Shown in pieces: positions 17,218 through 26,007 of a stretch of DNA of 64,000 bases (its first letter is position 1; each line of letters opens with the position of its first letter). The notes under the pieces were generated by a model. That model was given only the letters and a program-made list of their open reading frames with translations, ran no database searches and had not been told where the DNA came from. The translations under genes and the position numbers were made by a program. The stretch spans positions 558,001 to 622,000 of the forward strand of contig NZ_CP117523.1 of NCBI RefSeq assembly GCF_036812735.1, written 5' to 3'. Origin of the DNA: Terrisporobacter glycolicus ATCC 14880 = DSM 1288 (GTDB lineage Bacteria > Bacillota > Clostridia > Peptostreptococcales > Peptostreptococcaceae).

Positions 17218-18744
17218 TTATCTCCTTTTAAATTTATTAATATTTATTTTTCTGAATATGATAAAAATTATTATGAATAATACTAAAATTACTGTTATAA
17301 AATTTATTACGACTTTGTCTATATCTTTAACCAAGATTTCAAATTTAGATTTTTCTTTATTTGTAGATAATGGCTTTGATTTATCATATGAAGATGAAAT
17401 TATATTATTTTCAGAGATAATACTTATATCATCAATCTTTATATAATTATTTTCTTCTTTTAAATTTAGAAATTTAACATCTTCTTCTCTTAAAAATTCA
17501 ATTATTTCTTTCAAATAATCCACGTCTAAATCAGGATTAAAGGAAAAACCACCATTATAACCTCTAACCATAGAAAGTTTTTTATAGTTTTCTTTTATTT
17601 TATCAACAGAGAATATATCTTCATCGTTAATATACCCTAAGTTTTCAGGTATTAAAATATTAAAAGCATCACTATTTTTTATAATATAAGGTGAGGTATA
17701 AGTAGCAAGTATTTCTTTATTACTATTATATTGTCCTATATATGTGGAAAAATATTTTTTCATTTCTTTATAATCAGCAATATTAAAATCCTGATCATCT
17801 GCCTCAAATGCTAATGGATAAATATCATTTTTTAAACAATGTCTTAATTCACTTATAAAACTATCTTTTTTATGTTTATAACCATGTAATACAACTGTTC
17901 CACCTTTGTTTTTCATATATTTGATTGTTTCAATAAACTCAGGTTTCATATTTAGAGTAATTGTTGATTTTGTTTTGGCATCTATATAAGTTGAAGCTAA
18001 AGAAATTATAAATGGAACGTTTTTTGAATAAAGATAGTCTGCCGATTCTTTTAGTTTTTTTATATCTTTAAGAGGGCTAACATCTTCAATTTTCACAAAT
18101 ATTTTTTCTTCACTATAATATTTTATATTAAAAAAATCATTTAAAGAATCCTCAAAAATAAACGAATTATTTAAATCCCATCTTGAAATGTAGTATAAAT
18201 TATCTTCATTTATTATAAGAGGGTATGTATTATAGTTATCACTCATAGTAGATAGAGTTATAGATTTTTTTGAAGGCTTAATTATATTAAATAAGTAACC
18301 GGGTTCTATAAGTATGGAATCTTTATTATAAAATAACTTAGTAATATTAGTGTTTTGCTTATCATATGAAATGCTGTATTTATTGCTATAAGATAGAAAA
18401 TCTTCAATTTTATTTTCTATCCAGTAAATTTTGTTTTTGTAATTATTTAAATCTTTAAAAAAATAATCGCTTTTAATATCATTTTCTATATTTAAAACAA
18501 ATACATAGTCAAAATCATTCATGTATCCAGATTTATATTGATTTATATTTATTTTTTCTACTTTTTTATTAAAAGCATATAAGAGTTCATTTAAATAATT
18601 TACCTTATTTTCATTACTATTTATATTTTTTTCCATTTCATAAACAATTAAAGTTTTGTTTTCTATGGCATAAGAAGACAATGAAGAAGATAAAAAGAAA
18701 AACAGGGCTAAGAATAAAATTAAGCACTTATTTTTACACGTCAT
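17218..18744 (-). CDS. DUF2334 polysaccharide-deacetylase-like membrane protein
   Basis: A 508-residue protein with a signal peptide (about residues 7-26), a long extracellular domain and a C-terminal membrane helix (about 478-498) with a basic tail. Residues 215-420 match DUF2334, a deacetylase-fold family: VKIEDVSP provides a likely metal ligand (Asp221) and HGYKH (His287, His291) the paired histidines. DUF2334 proteins accompany c-di-GMP-controlled exopolysaccharide synthases in several Firmicutes. It probably removes acetyl groups from the nascent polymer outside the cell; activity is inferred. Its start overlaps the GGDEF gene by 11 bases and its stop is two bases before the synthase gene, so coupling is tight. 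Confidence 0.8.
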   Translation of the reverse strand: MTCKNKCLILFLALFFFLSSSLSSYAIENKTLIVYEMEKNINSNENKVNYLNELLYAFNKKVEKININQYKSGYMNDFDYVFVLNIENDIKSDYFFKDLNNYKNKIYWIENKIEDFLSYSNKYSISYDKQNTNITKLFYNKDSILIEPGYLFNIIKPSKKSITLSTMSDNYNTYPLIINEDNLYYISRWDLNNSFIFEDSLNDFFNIKYYSEEKIFVKIEDVSPLKDIKKLKESADYLYSKNVPFIISLASTYIDAKTKSTITLNMKPEFIETIKYMKNKGGTVVLHGYKHKKDSFISELRHCLKNDIYPLAFEADDQDFNIADYKEMKKYFSTYIGQYNSNKEILATYTSPYIIKNSDAFNILIPENLGYINDEDIFSVDKIKENYKKLSMVRGYNGGFSFNPDLDVDYLKEIIEFLREEDVKFLNLKEENNYIKIDDISIISENNIISSSYDKSKPLSTNKEKSKFEILVKDIDKVVINFITVILVLFIIIFIIFRKININKFKRR

Positions 18745-19582
18745 ATTGAAGTTCCTCTTCAGCTAATATTTTAAACTCCATGGCACTTTTAATTTCTTTA
18801 CTATATTGCAATACAGCTATTTTTACATCTATGTTTACATAGTCTTTATTTTCTTTTAATTTCAAGTTCAATTCTTCTATGTGATCTTTAATTCTATTTT
18901 TTACTATACTAGCTCCATATAAATCGGTTACGGACATTATAACAGCTAAAGTATCGTTTTCGAGAGTATACCTATCATCTTCATTTCTAGTAGAGTTAGT
19001 AATGACGTCAGAAATATCCTTGATTAATTTATTAGTTTTTGATTCACCAATAATTTTTCTTATTTCTTTATAATAAGGAAGTTTTATTAACATAAGAGTA
19101 CAAGGTGTATTATGGCGACTAGATTTACTCATTTCTTTTTCTAAGTTCATATAAAATAATTTTATGTTTCCAAGACCCGTTTCTTTATCTATAGTTATTA
19201 AATCCTTATGATTTTTGATTAATCTAATATTAGACTGTTGTAGTGTATTAATATGGCTAGATAATTTCCCCATAGTGTATGATAATAGTGGAATAGAAAC
19301 TAACCATACGTAAGAAATAAATTGTATTTCAACACCCTTTATAAGATTCATATAAAATATATAACTTGCATAGGAAAATACTATTATAGAACTAAGAATT
19401 AAACCTACAACTATACCTGATATATAAGTTATTATTACTGTGAAAAATGTTATGCAAAGCATAATGAAGTCAATCGTTGTGTTTGTTGTTTCTTTATTTA
19501 TAACAAACAGAGAAACTACTAAAAATAGCTCAATTACTATACAAAGCATATATGAATCAATTTTTTTTAGTATTTTGTTCAT
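18734..19582 (-). CDS. Membrane protein with degenerate GGDEF domain and intact I-site (putative c-di-GMP receptor)
   Basis: A 282-residue protein with four or five membrane helices (residues 1-108) and a C-terminal GGDEF-fold domain. The DxLTGLxNR start is recognisable as DKETGLGN (132-139), but the catalytic GG(D/E)EF is replaced by ENDTL (208-212), so no diguanylate cyclase activity is expected. Exactly at the spacing of the inhibitory site lies an intact RxxD, RNED (199-202). Such I-site-only domains (PelD; PssE of Listeria) bind c-di-GMP and switch on a synthase. It is the first gene of the exopolysaccharide operon and overlaps the next, so a receptor role is a strong inference. AAAGGAGG precedes the ATG. 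Confidence 0.85.
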   Translation of the reverse strand: MNKILKKIDSYMLCIVIELFLVVSLFVINKETTNTTIDFIMLCITFFTVIITYISGIVVGLILSSIIVFSYASYIFYMNLIKGVEIQFISYVWLVSIPLLSYTMGKLSSHINTLQQSNIRLIKNHKDLITIDKETGLGNIKLFYMNLEKEMSKSSRHNTPCTLMLIKLPYYKEIRKIIGESKTNKLIKDISDVITNSTRNEDDRYTLENDTLAVIMSVTDLYGASIVKNRIKDHIEELNLKLKENKDYVNIDVKIAVLQYSKEIKSAMEFKILAEEELQYDV

Positions 19583-19686
19583 GTAAAACTAACCTCCTTT
19601 AATACTTATAACTAGTATGCCTAAATTTCAAATAATTTTATAGATTTTTTTATATTATATTTAATAGAGTAAGTGTGTGTATTATA

Positions 19687-20655
19687 TTAAAAATAATTAT
19701 CTCTTAAGAGTTGAGCATTCTTTCTATTAACTAAATATTTTTTTAGTTCAGTTAGGCATAAAAATAAAATAGCTCGATTTTCAAACTCGTCTCTATCTTT
19801 AGGAAGAGGTTGAATTTTCATATCTTTATAAATCATATCTAAATCATTTAATAAATTAGTGACAGTATTTGATTCAAAAGAAGTATTACCAACTTTATTA
19901 ATAAATATTGCAATTATATATCCTTGATAAGGAACGTAGCTTAGTCGAGAAACTAAGTCATATAGATTACTTAGAACATCTCTTTGACTTTTGATTATTT
20001 CCATATGTTCTAAAAAATACTGAGTATCACTTAGCAAATTGTTATTAATATTCTCATAAGCATCTTTTGTGCTATTATTTATTAATTTATTTAGCTCGTC
20101 TAAATTATGTTGAAAATAAATGTCTTTACATGGACCAATGATTATGTTGGAAATATCTATTAGAATCAAGCTAACTTGTTCTTGGAGTTTTTGTTGGCCA
20201 AAATATATTTTATGAAAATTAGAAGGCATAAACATATTGATTATTATACCTATACCAGCTCCAATTATAAAAAGACCTGTTTCATTTAATATCCAATAAA
20301 TACTCATAGAACCTTGAAGTAAATAATGAGAGGCAATAACTACACACATAGCAATAACATTGCTAATTTTCAGTGCAAAACAAGTACCTATTGTAATAAA
20401 TATGTATAATGAAAAAGCAAACAAATTATATCCTAATAAACGAAAACAAACATAAGAATAAATTGTACATAGTATAAATCCAAATAGTTTGCTCAAAGCT
20501 CCTGCTAAAGTTTCTTTTTTTGTATCTTTTACAACTAAAAGAGTGATTACTCCGGCTACAATTGAATATTGCAAATTAAATAAAGATGCAATAATAATAG
20601 CTAAGATACTTCCAAATGATAATTTAATTACCTTAATTGCATCTGTTTTGTTCAA
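19687..20655 (-). CDS. FUSC/aromatic acid exporter family membrane protein
   Basis: A 322-residue protein with about six helices in the first 150 residues and a helical cytoplasmic C-terminal half. The segment VAGVITLLVVKDTKKETLAGALSK split over residues 33-56 is the family's signature region, with the charged loop after helix 2. The C-terminal end (residues about 150-320) is like the ArAE_1 C-terminal domain of Gram-positive members. The substrate is unknown. It lies 104 bases upstream of the exopolysaccharide operon in the same direction, but the A/T-rich gap with a TATAAT-like element suggests separate promoters. Compare the shorter paralogue at 3920-4816. Confidence 0.75.
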   Translation of the reverse strand: MNKTDAIKVIKLSFGSILAIIIASLFNLQYSIVAGVITLLVVKDTKKETLAGALSKLFGFILCTIYSYVCFRLLGYNLFAFSLYIFITIGTCFALKISNVIAMCVVIASHYLLQGSMSIYWILNETGLFIIGAGIGIIINMFMPSNFHKIYFGQQKLQEQVSLILIDISNIIIGPCKDIYFQHNLDELNKLINNSTKDAYENINNNLLSDTQYFLEHMEIIKSQRDVLSNLYDLVSRLSYVPYQGYIIAIFINKVGNTSFESNTVTNLLNDLDMIYKDMKIQPLPKDRDEFENRAILFLCLTELKKYLVNRKNAQLLRDNYF

Positions 20656-20913
20656 ATAAAAACCTCCTCATGAAATTATATAATTCATATTTTAGCACAA
20701 ATATAGGGTGTTCATGAAGAAATTATACTGTATATTTTAAAGATATATGTACTTTTGATATATTTATATAATTATTTAAAAAAAGAGACAATAAATAATT
20801 AATAATATGAAATTTTAAAACCGTTTATTAACTGTATAAGGAGTCATACAAAGTTTATATATACATATATTTAGTACTAGCCCTTAAACATTTATCATAG
20901 GGAGGTATTATAT

Positions 20914-21984
20914 ATGATGCAAAAAATCAACAAATTAAATGTGATGAAATTTGCAGGTGCTTTTATAGCTTTTATTATTGGGTCTGGATTTGCAACAGGA
21001 CAGGAGATTATGCAGTTTTTTACTTCTAATGGTTTAAATAGTTTAGTATCAATAGTTATAAGCTTGATTTTATTTACATATTTCGGAAGTACTGTTATGG
21101 AAGCTGGATACGATTACGGAGGTTATAAAAAATACAGACCATACAAATATTTTTGTGGAAATAAGGTAGGACTTTTTTATGAATATTTTGTACCAGTGTT
21201 ATTGTTTATAAGCGTTATCGTTATGATATCAGGGGCTGGGGCAACACTACAAGAGTATTACGGATTAAATTATTATGTTGGTTGCGCTATGATGACGATA
21301 TTAGTACTTATTGCTTTTATTTGTGGTTTAGATAGTCTTATTAATATAATTGGTTTTATTGGTCCTGTTATAGTTATTTTTTCTTTGATTGTAGGATTTA
21401 CTATTTTAATTCAAAACTTAGATGGATTAAACAATATTTCACAGATAATGGTGGATGTTAATCTTAAAAAAGCAGGAGGAAACTGTATTAAGAGTGGTAT
21501 ATTATATGCATCATATAACATGGTAAGTGGATTATTTTTCTTTACGTCTCTTGGAAATAGTGCAGATACTAGAAGAGAAGCTAAGTATGGAGCTATTGTT
21601 GGAAGCCTATTATTGATGATAGTTATTTTAGTTATGAATTTTGCGTTGCTATCAAAAATAAAGGATATTTATAAATTATCCATACCAACTTTATATTTTG
21701 CAAAATCCATATCACCTATATTTGGTAAAGTTTTTTCTGTTGTTTTATTATGTGGTATTTTTTCAACAGCTGCACCAAATTTTTGGACAGTATGTGACAA
21801 AGTTTCAAAGGAAGGAAAGTACAATGCAAATATTATTGCCGTTATTATTTCAATTTTGGCTTTTTTCTTTGGATTATTTCCATTTGAAAAATTAGTGGGA
21901 AATGTATATCCATTTACAGGTATATTGGGAGTTGTCTTATTTATATGCATATGTCTAAAACAGATTAGTAAAAGAATTATATAA
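20914..21984 (+). CDS. YkvI-like membrane carrier (APC-superfamily-like)
   Basis: A 356-residue integral membrane protein with about ten helices. It opens with FAGAFIAFIIGSGFATGQEI, the family signature in which the unwound first helix (GSGFATGQE) resembles the substrate site of LeuT-fold carriers, and continues with VMISGAGATLQEY. Similar proteins are annotated as YkvI-type membrane proteins, with no defined substrate. ATG follows GGAGG by eight bases. It is a single gene, convergent with the LysR gene at 22029, with which it shares a terminator. Confidence 0.8.
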   Translation: MMQKINKLNVMKFAGAFIAFIIGSGFATGQEIMQFFTSNGLNSLVSIVISLILFTYFGSTVMEAGYDYGGYKKYRPYKYFCGNKVGLFYEYFVPVLLFISVIVMISGAGATLQEYYGLNYYVGCAMMTILVLIAFICGLDSLINIIGFIGPVIVIFSLIVGFTILIQNLDGLNNISQIMVDVNLKKAGGNCIKSGILYASYNMVSGLFFFTSLGNSADTRREAKYGAIVGSLLLMIVILVMNFALLSKIKDIYKLSIPTLYFAKSISPIFGKVFSVVLLCGIFSTAAPNFWTVCDKVSKEGKYNANIIAVIISILAFFFGLFPFEKLVGNVYPFTGILGVVLFICICLKQISKRII

Positions 21985-21993
21985 TACATACAT

Positions 21994-22038
21994 AAAAAAT
22001 AAGTATAACTTCAGTTAATAAGTTATACTTATTTTTTT
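21994..22038. terminator. Bidirectional terminator between ykvI-like and lysR genes
   Basis: AAATAAGTATAACTT (21997-22011) pairs with AAGTTATACTTATTT (22020-22034), with A-rich and T-rich flanks serving both strands. Confidence 0.88.
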
Positions 22039-22940
22039 ATTAATAAATCTTTCATAAAGTCAGATGTTTTGTATTTTTTCAAAATTTCTTTTAATGTTAT
22101 TATTGAAGGAGTCATGATTTTATCCTTATGATGAACAAGTTTAAAGGATCTTTTTAATGTATTTAAATTAGTTTTTATAATCTGGATTTTGCCACATATG
22201 ATATCTTCTTCAAAAGTATGTATAGATAGGAGGGATAAACAACCATCATCTAAAATAGCCCTTCTAATTGTATCTGTTGAACTAGCCTCATATACTAATT
22301 GTATTTGAATTTTATACTTATGTAAAATTTGTTCAAAAAATTCTCTTGTACCGCTGCCGTCTTCTCGCATAGCAAACCTTTGATTTTCCAAATCATACAA
22401 TGTTATTTTCTCTTTTTTTGAAAGAGGATGATTATTATTACATAAGAGAACAAGATAATCATCGATTACAGGAGTAGTAACTAAATCTTGAGAATGAATT
22501 TCGCCTTCTACAATAGCAATATCTAAGTCAGATTCTAATAATTTTTTTTCAACCATAGTAGTATTATTAACATAAGCATAAGTGTTTACTTTAGGGGCAA
22601 GGCCATGAAATTCTTTTATTATTTTAGATAAAAGACAAGTTCCAACAGTTACAGAAGCACCTATGCGTAAATTTTCTATATGAAGATTATCATTCATTGT
22701 TTTCTCTAAATTATCAAATTGTTTAACTAATTGAGTTGCATATGAGAAAAGTTCTTTGCCAAAGGATGTTATATATAATTTTTTTGATAATCTTTCGAAG
22801 AGTTTTTGACCATAGTGATTTTCTAATTCACGAATAGCTTGACTTACTGTAGGTTGAGATATGAATAATCTTTGTGCAGCTAAGCTCATTTTACCTGTTC
22901 TTGCTACTTCAATAAAAATTCGTAAGTGTCTAATTGTCAT
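22029..22940 (-). CDS. LysR-family transcriptional regulator
   Basis: A 303-residue LysR regulator. The N-terminal winged helix (residues 1-60) has AAQRLFISQPTVSQAIRELE, and a periplasmic-binding-like effector domain follows (GASVTVGTCLL, then REDGSGTREFF, which resembles the sulfur-type CysB/CysL-like members). It is divergent from the CoA-disulfide-reductase and siroheme-reductase genes, with a palindromic LysR-type site between them, so it most likely controls that pair and itself. The effector cannot be named; the neighbourhood points to a sulfur compound. The start ATG has a GGGGG site just upstream. Confidence 0.92.
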   Translation of the reverse strand: MTIRHLRIFIEVARTGKMSLAAQRLFISQPTVSQAIRELENHYGQKLFERLSKKLYITSFGKELFSYATQLVKQFDNLEKTMNDNLHIENLRIGASVTVGTCLLSKIIKEFHGLAPKVNTYAYVNNTTMVEKKLLESDLDIAIVEGEIHSQDLVTTPVIDDYLVLLCNNNHPLSKKEKITLYDLENQRFAMREDGSGTREFFEQILHKYKIQIQLVYEASSTDTIRRAILDDGCLSLLSIHTFEEDIICGKIQIIKTNLNTLKRSFKLVHHKDKIMTPSIITLKEILKKYKTSDFMKDLLIKK

Positions 22941-22984
22941 AGAATTCCCCCTTTTTTATTAATAAATATGGTTAAATGATACTG

Positions 22985-23023
22985 ATTATCTATAGGTTTT
23001 ACCTATGTTTTTCATAAGATAAT
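22985..23023. promoter_or_regulatory. LysR-type operator (nested inverted repeats)
   Basis: ATAGGT (22992-22997) and ACCTAT (23001-23006) form a perfect palindrome with a 3-base spacer, flanked by a second inverted pair, ATTATCT (22985-22991) and AGATAAT (23017-23023). It sits between the divergent lysR and flavoprotein genes, and the inner palindrome has the T-N11-A form. A TACAAT -10-like box for the rightward genes is at 23052-23057. Confidence 0.6.
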
Positions 23024-23127
23024 ATCACTTTTAATAGTATATCACAAGTGCTACAATAAAATTAAATTACAGGAAAAAAATGTAAATTTTGTATTTAGGT
23101 ATACAAATAAAAAAGGGGTTGATAAGT

Positions 23128-24762
23128 GTGAAAGTGCTTATTGTTGGAGGTGTTGCAGCAGGAACAAAGGTTGCAGCAAAATTAAAACGTGAAGATAGAA
23201 GTTTAGACGTAACTATTCTTACTAAGGATAAAGATATATCATATGCAGGATGTGGTCTTCCTTATTATGTGGGAAATGTTATAAGGGAAAAAGAACAGTT
23301 AATTGTAAATACACCAGAAAAATTTGAGAAGCTAACAGGTGTGAATGTACTAACAGAAATGGAAGTTATAAAAGTTAATACTAAAGAAAAAACTGTAGAA
23401 GTAGTAAATTTACAAAGTAATGAAAAATATGATTATGGTTATGATAAATTAGTAATTGCCAGTGGTGCATCGCCTATAAAACCACCAGTTAAAGGTTTAG
23501 ATTTAAAGGGAGTTTTCTTTATGAGAACACCTGAAGATGCTATTAAATTAAGAGCATCAATAGAAAAAAATGAAATTAAAAGAGCTGTAGTTGTAGGCGC
23601 TGGTTTTATAGGATTAGAAGTTGCAGAAAATATGGCGAAACAGGGAGTTAAAGTATCTGTTATAGATATGGCAGAGCATGTACTTCCAGGATTTGATGAA
23701 GAAATGAGTGAATATATAGAAAATCATTTAGCCGAAAATGGAATAATGACTGCTACAGGAGTAAAAATGGAGGGAATTATAGGTACTGATAGAGTTGAAA
23801 AAGTCAAAACTTCTAGACGTGCAATGAAGGCAGATGCAGTAGTTTTATCTATTGGTATTCGCGCAAATACATCTTTTTTACAAGATAGTGGAATAGAACT
23901 TATGCCAAATAAAACCATAAAGGTAAATGAATATTTACAAACAAATATTGATGATGTATATGCTATAGGAGATTGTGCCTGCGTAGTAAATAAAATTACA
24001 AAATTACCTCAATGGTCGCCAATGGGATCCTCTGCAAATATAGAAGGACGACTTACTGCTAAAAATATATTAGGTAAAAATAAACCTTATGGAGGTGTTC
24101 TTGGTACTGCAGTTTGTAAATTACCAAATCTAAATACAGGAAGAACAGGGCTTACTGAAGTTGCTGCTAAAGAAGCTGGATACAATCAAATTAGTGTTAT
24201 AAGTGTTGTAGATGATAAGGCTCATTATTACCCAGGTGCAGGTAGTTTCATTGTAAAAATGATAGCTGATAAAGATACAAAAAAATTACTAGGATTACAA
24301 GTGATAGGAAGTGGGGATGTAGATAAAATGATTGATATAGCAGTCACTGCCATATCATTAAATGCATCAATAGATGATTTAGAAAACTTGGACTTTGCTT
24401 ATGCACCACCATTTTCTACAGCAATACATCCTTTCGCTCATACATTGAATATATTACAAAATAAAATAGATAAAGAATTTGAGACAATAACACCATTGGA
24501 ATTTAAAGAAGGAAAAGCTAAAGATTATAAAATAATTGATGCATCCATATCACCAACTTTAAAAACTGCTCCATATATAGATTTAACAAAGATTGAAGGT
24601 GTGATTTCAGATTATAATACTGATGAAAAATTACTATTAATATGTGCAAAAGGAAAACGTGCATATATGTTACAAAATCGTTTGAAATTTTATGGATATA
24701 ATAATACGAAAGTTCTTGAAGGTGGATTGACTTTTAATGAGATAGATGAAGAGGAAGAATAA
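23128..24762 (+). CDS. FAD-dependent CoA-disulfide reductase-like protein with rhodanese domain
   Basis: A 544-residue flavoprotein of the CoADR/NADH-dependent persulfide reductase group. VLIVGGVAAGTKVAAKL binds FAD, and SYAGCGLPYYVG places the redox-active Cys42. VVVGAGFIGLEVAENM is the NAD(P)H site and VYAIGDCA the second FAD motif. A C-terminal rhodanese-like domain (about 450-544) retains its cysteine in ICAKGKRAY (Cys506). This combination reduces CoA disulfides or per- and polysulfides. A TTG at 23089 could extend it, but AAGGGG at 23113-23118 is nine bases before the GTG at 23128, and the fold starts there. It is followed 35 bases later by the siroheme reductase gene. Confidence 0.88.
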   Translation: MKVLIVGGVAAGTKVAAKLKREDRSLDVTILTKDKDISYAGCGLPYYVGNVIREKEQLIVNTPEKFEKLTGVNVLTEMEVIKVNTKEKTVEVVNLQSNEKYDYGYDKLVIASGASPIKPPVKGLDLKGVFFMRTPEDAIKLRASIEKNEIKRAVVVGAGFIGLEVAENMAKQGVKVSVIDMAEHVLPGFDEEMSEYIENHLAENGIMTATGVKMEGIIGTDRVEKVKTSRRAMKADAVVLSIGIRANTSFLQDSGIELMPNKTIKVNEYLQTNIDDVYAIGDCACVVNKITKLPQWSPMGSSANIEGRLTAKNILGKNKPYGGVLGTAVCKLPNLNTGRTGLTEVAAKEAGYNQISVISVVDDKAHYYPGAGSFIVKMIADKDTKKLLGLQVIGSGDVDKMIDIAVTAISLNASIDDLENLDFAYAPPFSTAIHPFAHTLNILQNKIDKEFETITPLEFKEGKAKDYKIIDASISPTLKTAPYIDLTKIEGVISDYNTDEKLLLICAKGKRAYMLQNRLKFYGYNNTKVLEGGLTFNEIDEEEE

Positions 24763-24797
24763 TTATAAATAAGTGTTACTGAAAAGGAGGAAAAATA

Positions 24798-25751
24798 ATG
24801 GCAACATTAACAATCAGTAAGGAAGATGAAAAAAGAGTAAAAGCTTTAGGATTTTTGAGTAATAAAGGAACGGATAATTTTTCGGGGAGAGTAATAACTG
24901 TAAATGGAAAAATAACAGCAGAACAGCAAAAATGTATAGGAGAAGCAGCTCAGTTATTTGGGAATGGAATAGTAACATTTACAACTCGACTTACAGTAGA
25001 AGTGCAAGGCATACCGTATGATAAAATTGAAGATTTTAGAGCTTATATAGCTAAAGAAGGTCTTGAAACAGGGGGAACAGGCTCAAAAGTACGTCCAGTT
25101 GTATCATGTAAGGGAACTACTTGCCAATATGGATTAATAGACGCATTTGAATTATCAGAAGAAATTCATAAAAGATTTTATAAAGGTTATGCAAAAGTGA
25201 AATTACCTCATAAATTTAAAATAGCTACAGGGGGATGTCCTAATAACTGCGTAAAGCCAGATTTAAATGACTTAGGAATAATAGGACAATATATACCAAA
25301 ATTTGATGAAGACTTATGTAACGGATGTAAAAAATGCGCAATAGAAAAACTATGTCCAATAAATGCTTGTAAAGTTGTTGATGGAATATTAGAAATTGAT
25401 GAAGAAGTGTGTAATCACTGTGGTCGTTGCATAGGTAAATGTCCTTTTGATGCAATAGAAGATGGGACTTATGGTTACAAAATTTATATCGGTGGAAGAT
25501 GGGGTAAAAAAATAAATCATGGAATGGCTTTAAATAAGGTGTTTACTAACAAAGAAGAAGCTTTAGATGTGATAGAAAAAGCAATATTATTGTACAGAGA
25601 ACAAGGAAAAACAGGTGAGCGTTTTGCTTCAACTATAGAGCGTTTAGGTTTTGAAAATGTAGAAAAACAATTACTACCAAATGATTTACTTGAGAGAAAA
25701 GAAGAAATAATAAATTCAGAACTTCATTTAGTTGGAGGAGCTACTTGCTAA
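24798..25751 (+). CDS. Siroheme/4Fe-4S sulfite- or nitrite-reductase-like protein with ferredoxin insert
   Basis: A 317-residue protein of the small nitrite/sulfite reductase group. A ferredoxin-like half-domain (about 25-90) precedes the siroheme-[4Fe-4S] cysteines C104, C109, C147 and C151 (SCKGTTCQYG and GGCPNNC). Two further [4Fe-4S] motifs are inserted at C174/177/180/186 plus C191 and at C205/208/211/215. The layout is like AsrC, Dsr or Fsr catalytic subunits but in a stand-alone short protein. With the CoADR-rhodanese partner upstream, reduction of sulfite or a related sulfur oxyanion is the likely job; nitrite cannot be excluded. AAGGAGG precedes the ATG. A strong terminator follows. 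Confidence 0.85.
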   Translation: MATLTISKEDEKRVKALGFLSNKGTDNFSGRVITVNGKITAEQQKCIGEAAQLFGNGIVTFTTRLTVEVQGIPYDKIEDFRAYIAKEGLETGGTGSKVRPVVSCKGTTCQYGLIDAFELSEEIHKRFYKGYAKVKLPHKFKIATGGCPNNCVKPDLNDLGIIGQYIPKFDEDLCNGCKKCAIEKLCPINACKVVDGILEIDEEVCNHCGRCIGKCPFDAIEDGTYGYKIYIGGRWGKKINHGMALNKVFTNKEEALDVIEKAILLYREQGKTGERFASTIERLGFENVEKQLLPNDLLERKEEIINSELHLVGGATC

Positions 25752-25763
25752 TATAATATAAAT

Positions 25764-25811
25764 AAAAAGAGTTGTCTATTTTTAATTATTAAAAATAGAC
25801 AACTCTTTTTT
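25764..25811 (+). terminator. Long intrinsic terminator after the siroheme reductase gene
   Basis: A perfect 22-bp stem, 25764-25785 with 25789-25810 (core GAGTTGTCTA/TAGACAACTC), ending in a T-run. The A/T-rich stretch from 25812 to 26007 contains nothing further that I can recognise. Confidence 0.92.
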
Positions 25812-26007
25812 ATGAAAATATTAAGTAATTGATAAACTATTTTAATAATTAAAAATTAATAAAATAGTTTGATAATTATAAACTTAATTAATTTATTGTA
25901 AAATAAAAATTAATAAATTTGTTGAACTTATAAGAATATATGTAATGATAATAATAAGTTAGATGTATTTTTTAATAATTAAATAGTTAAGTAAATAGCA
26001 TTAAATA

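Noticed and set aside
19583-19686. c-di-GMP riboswitch before the exopolysaccharide operon
   Set aside because: The gap is only 104 bases, AT-rich, and lacks the conserved GEMM core; control is more likely through the receptor protein.
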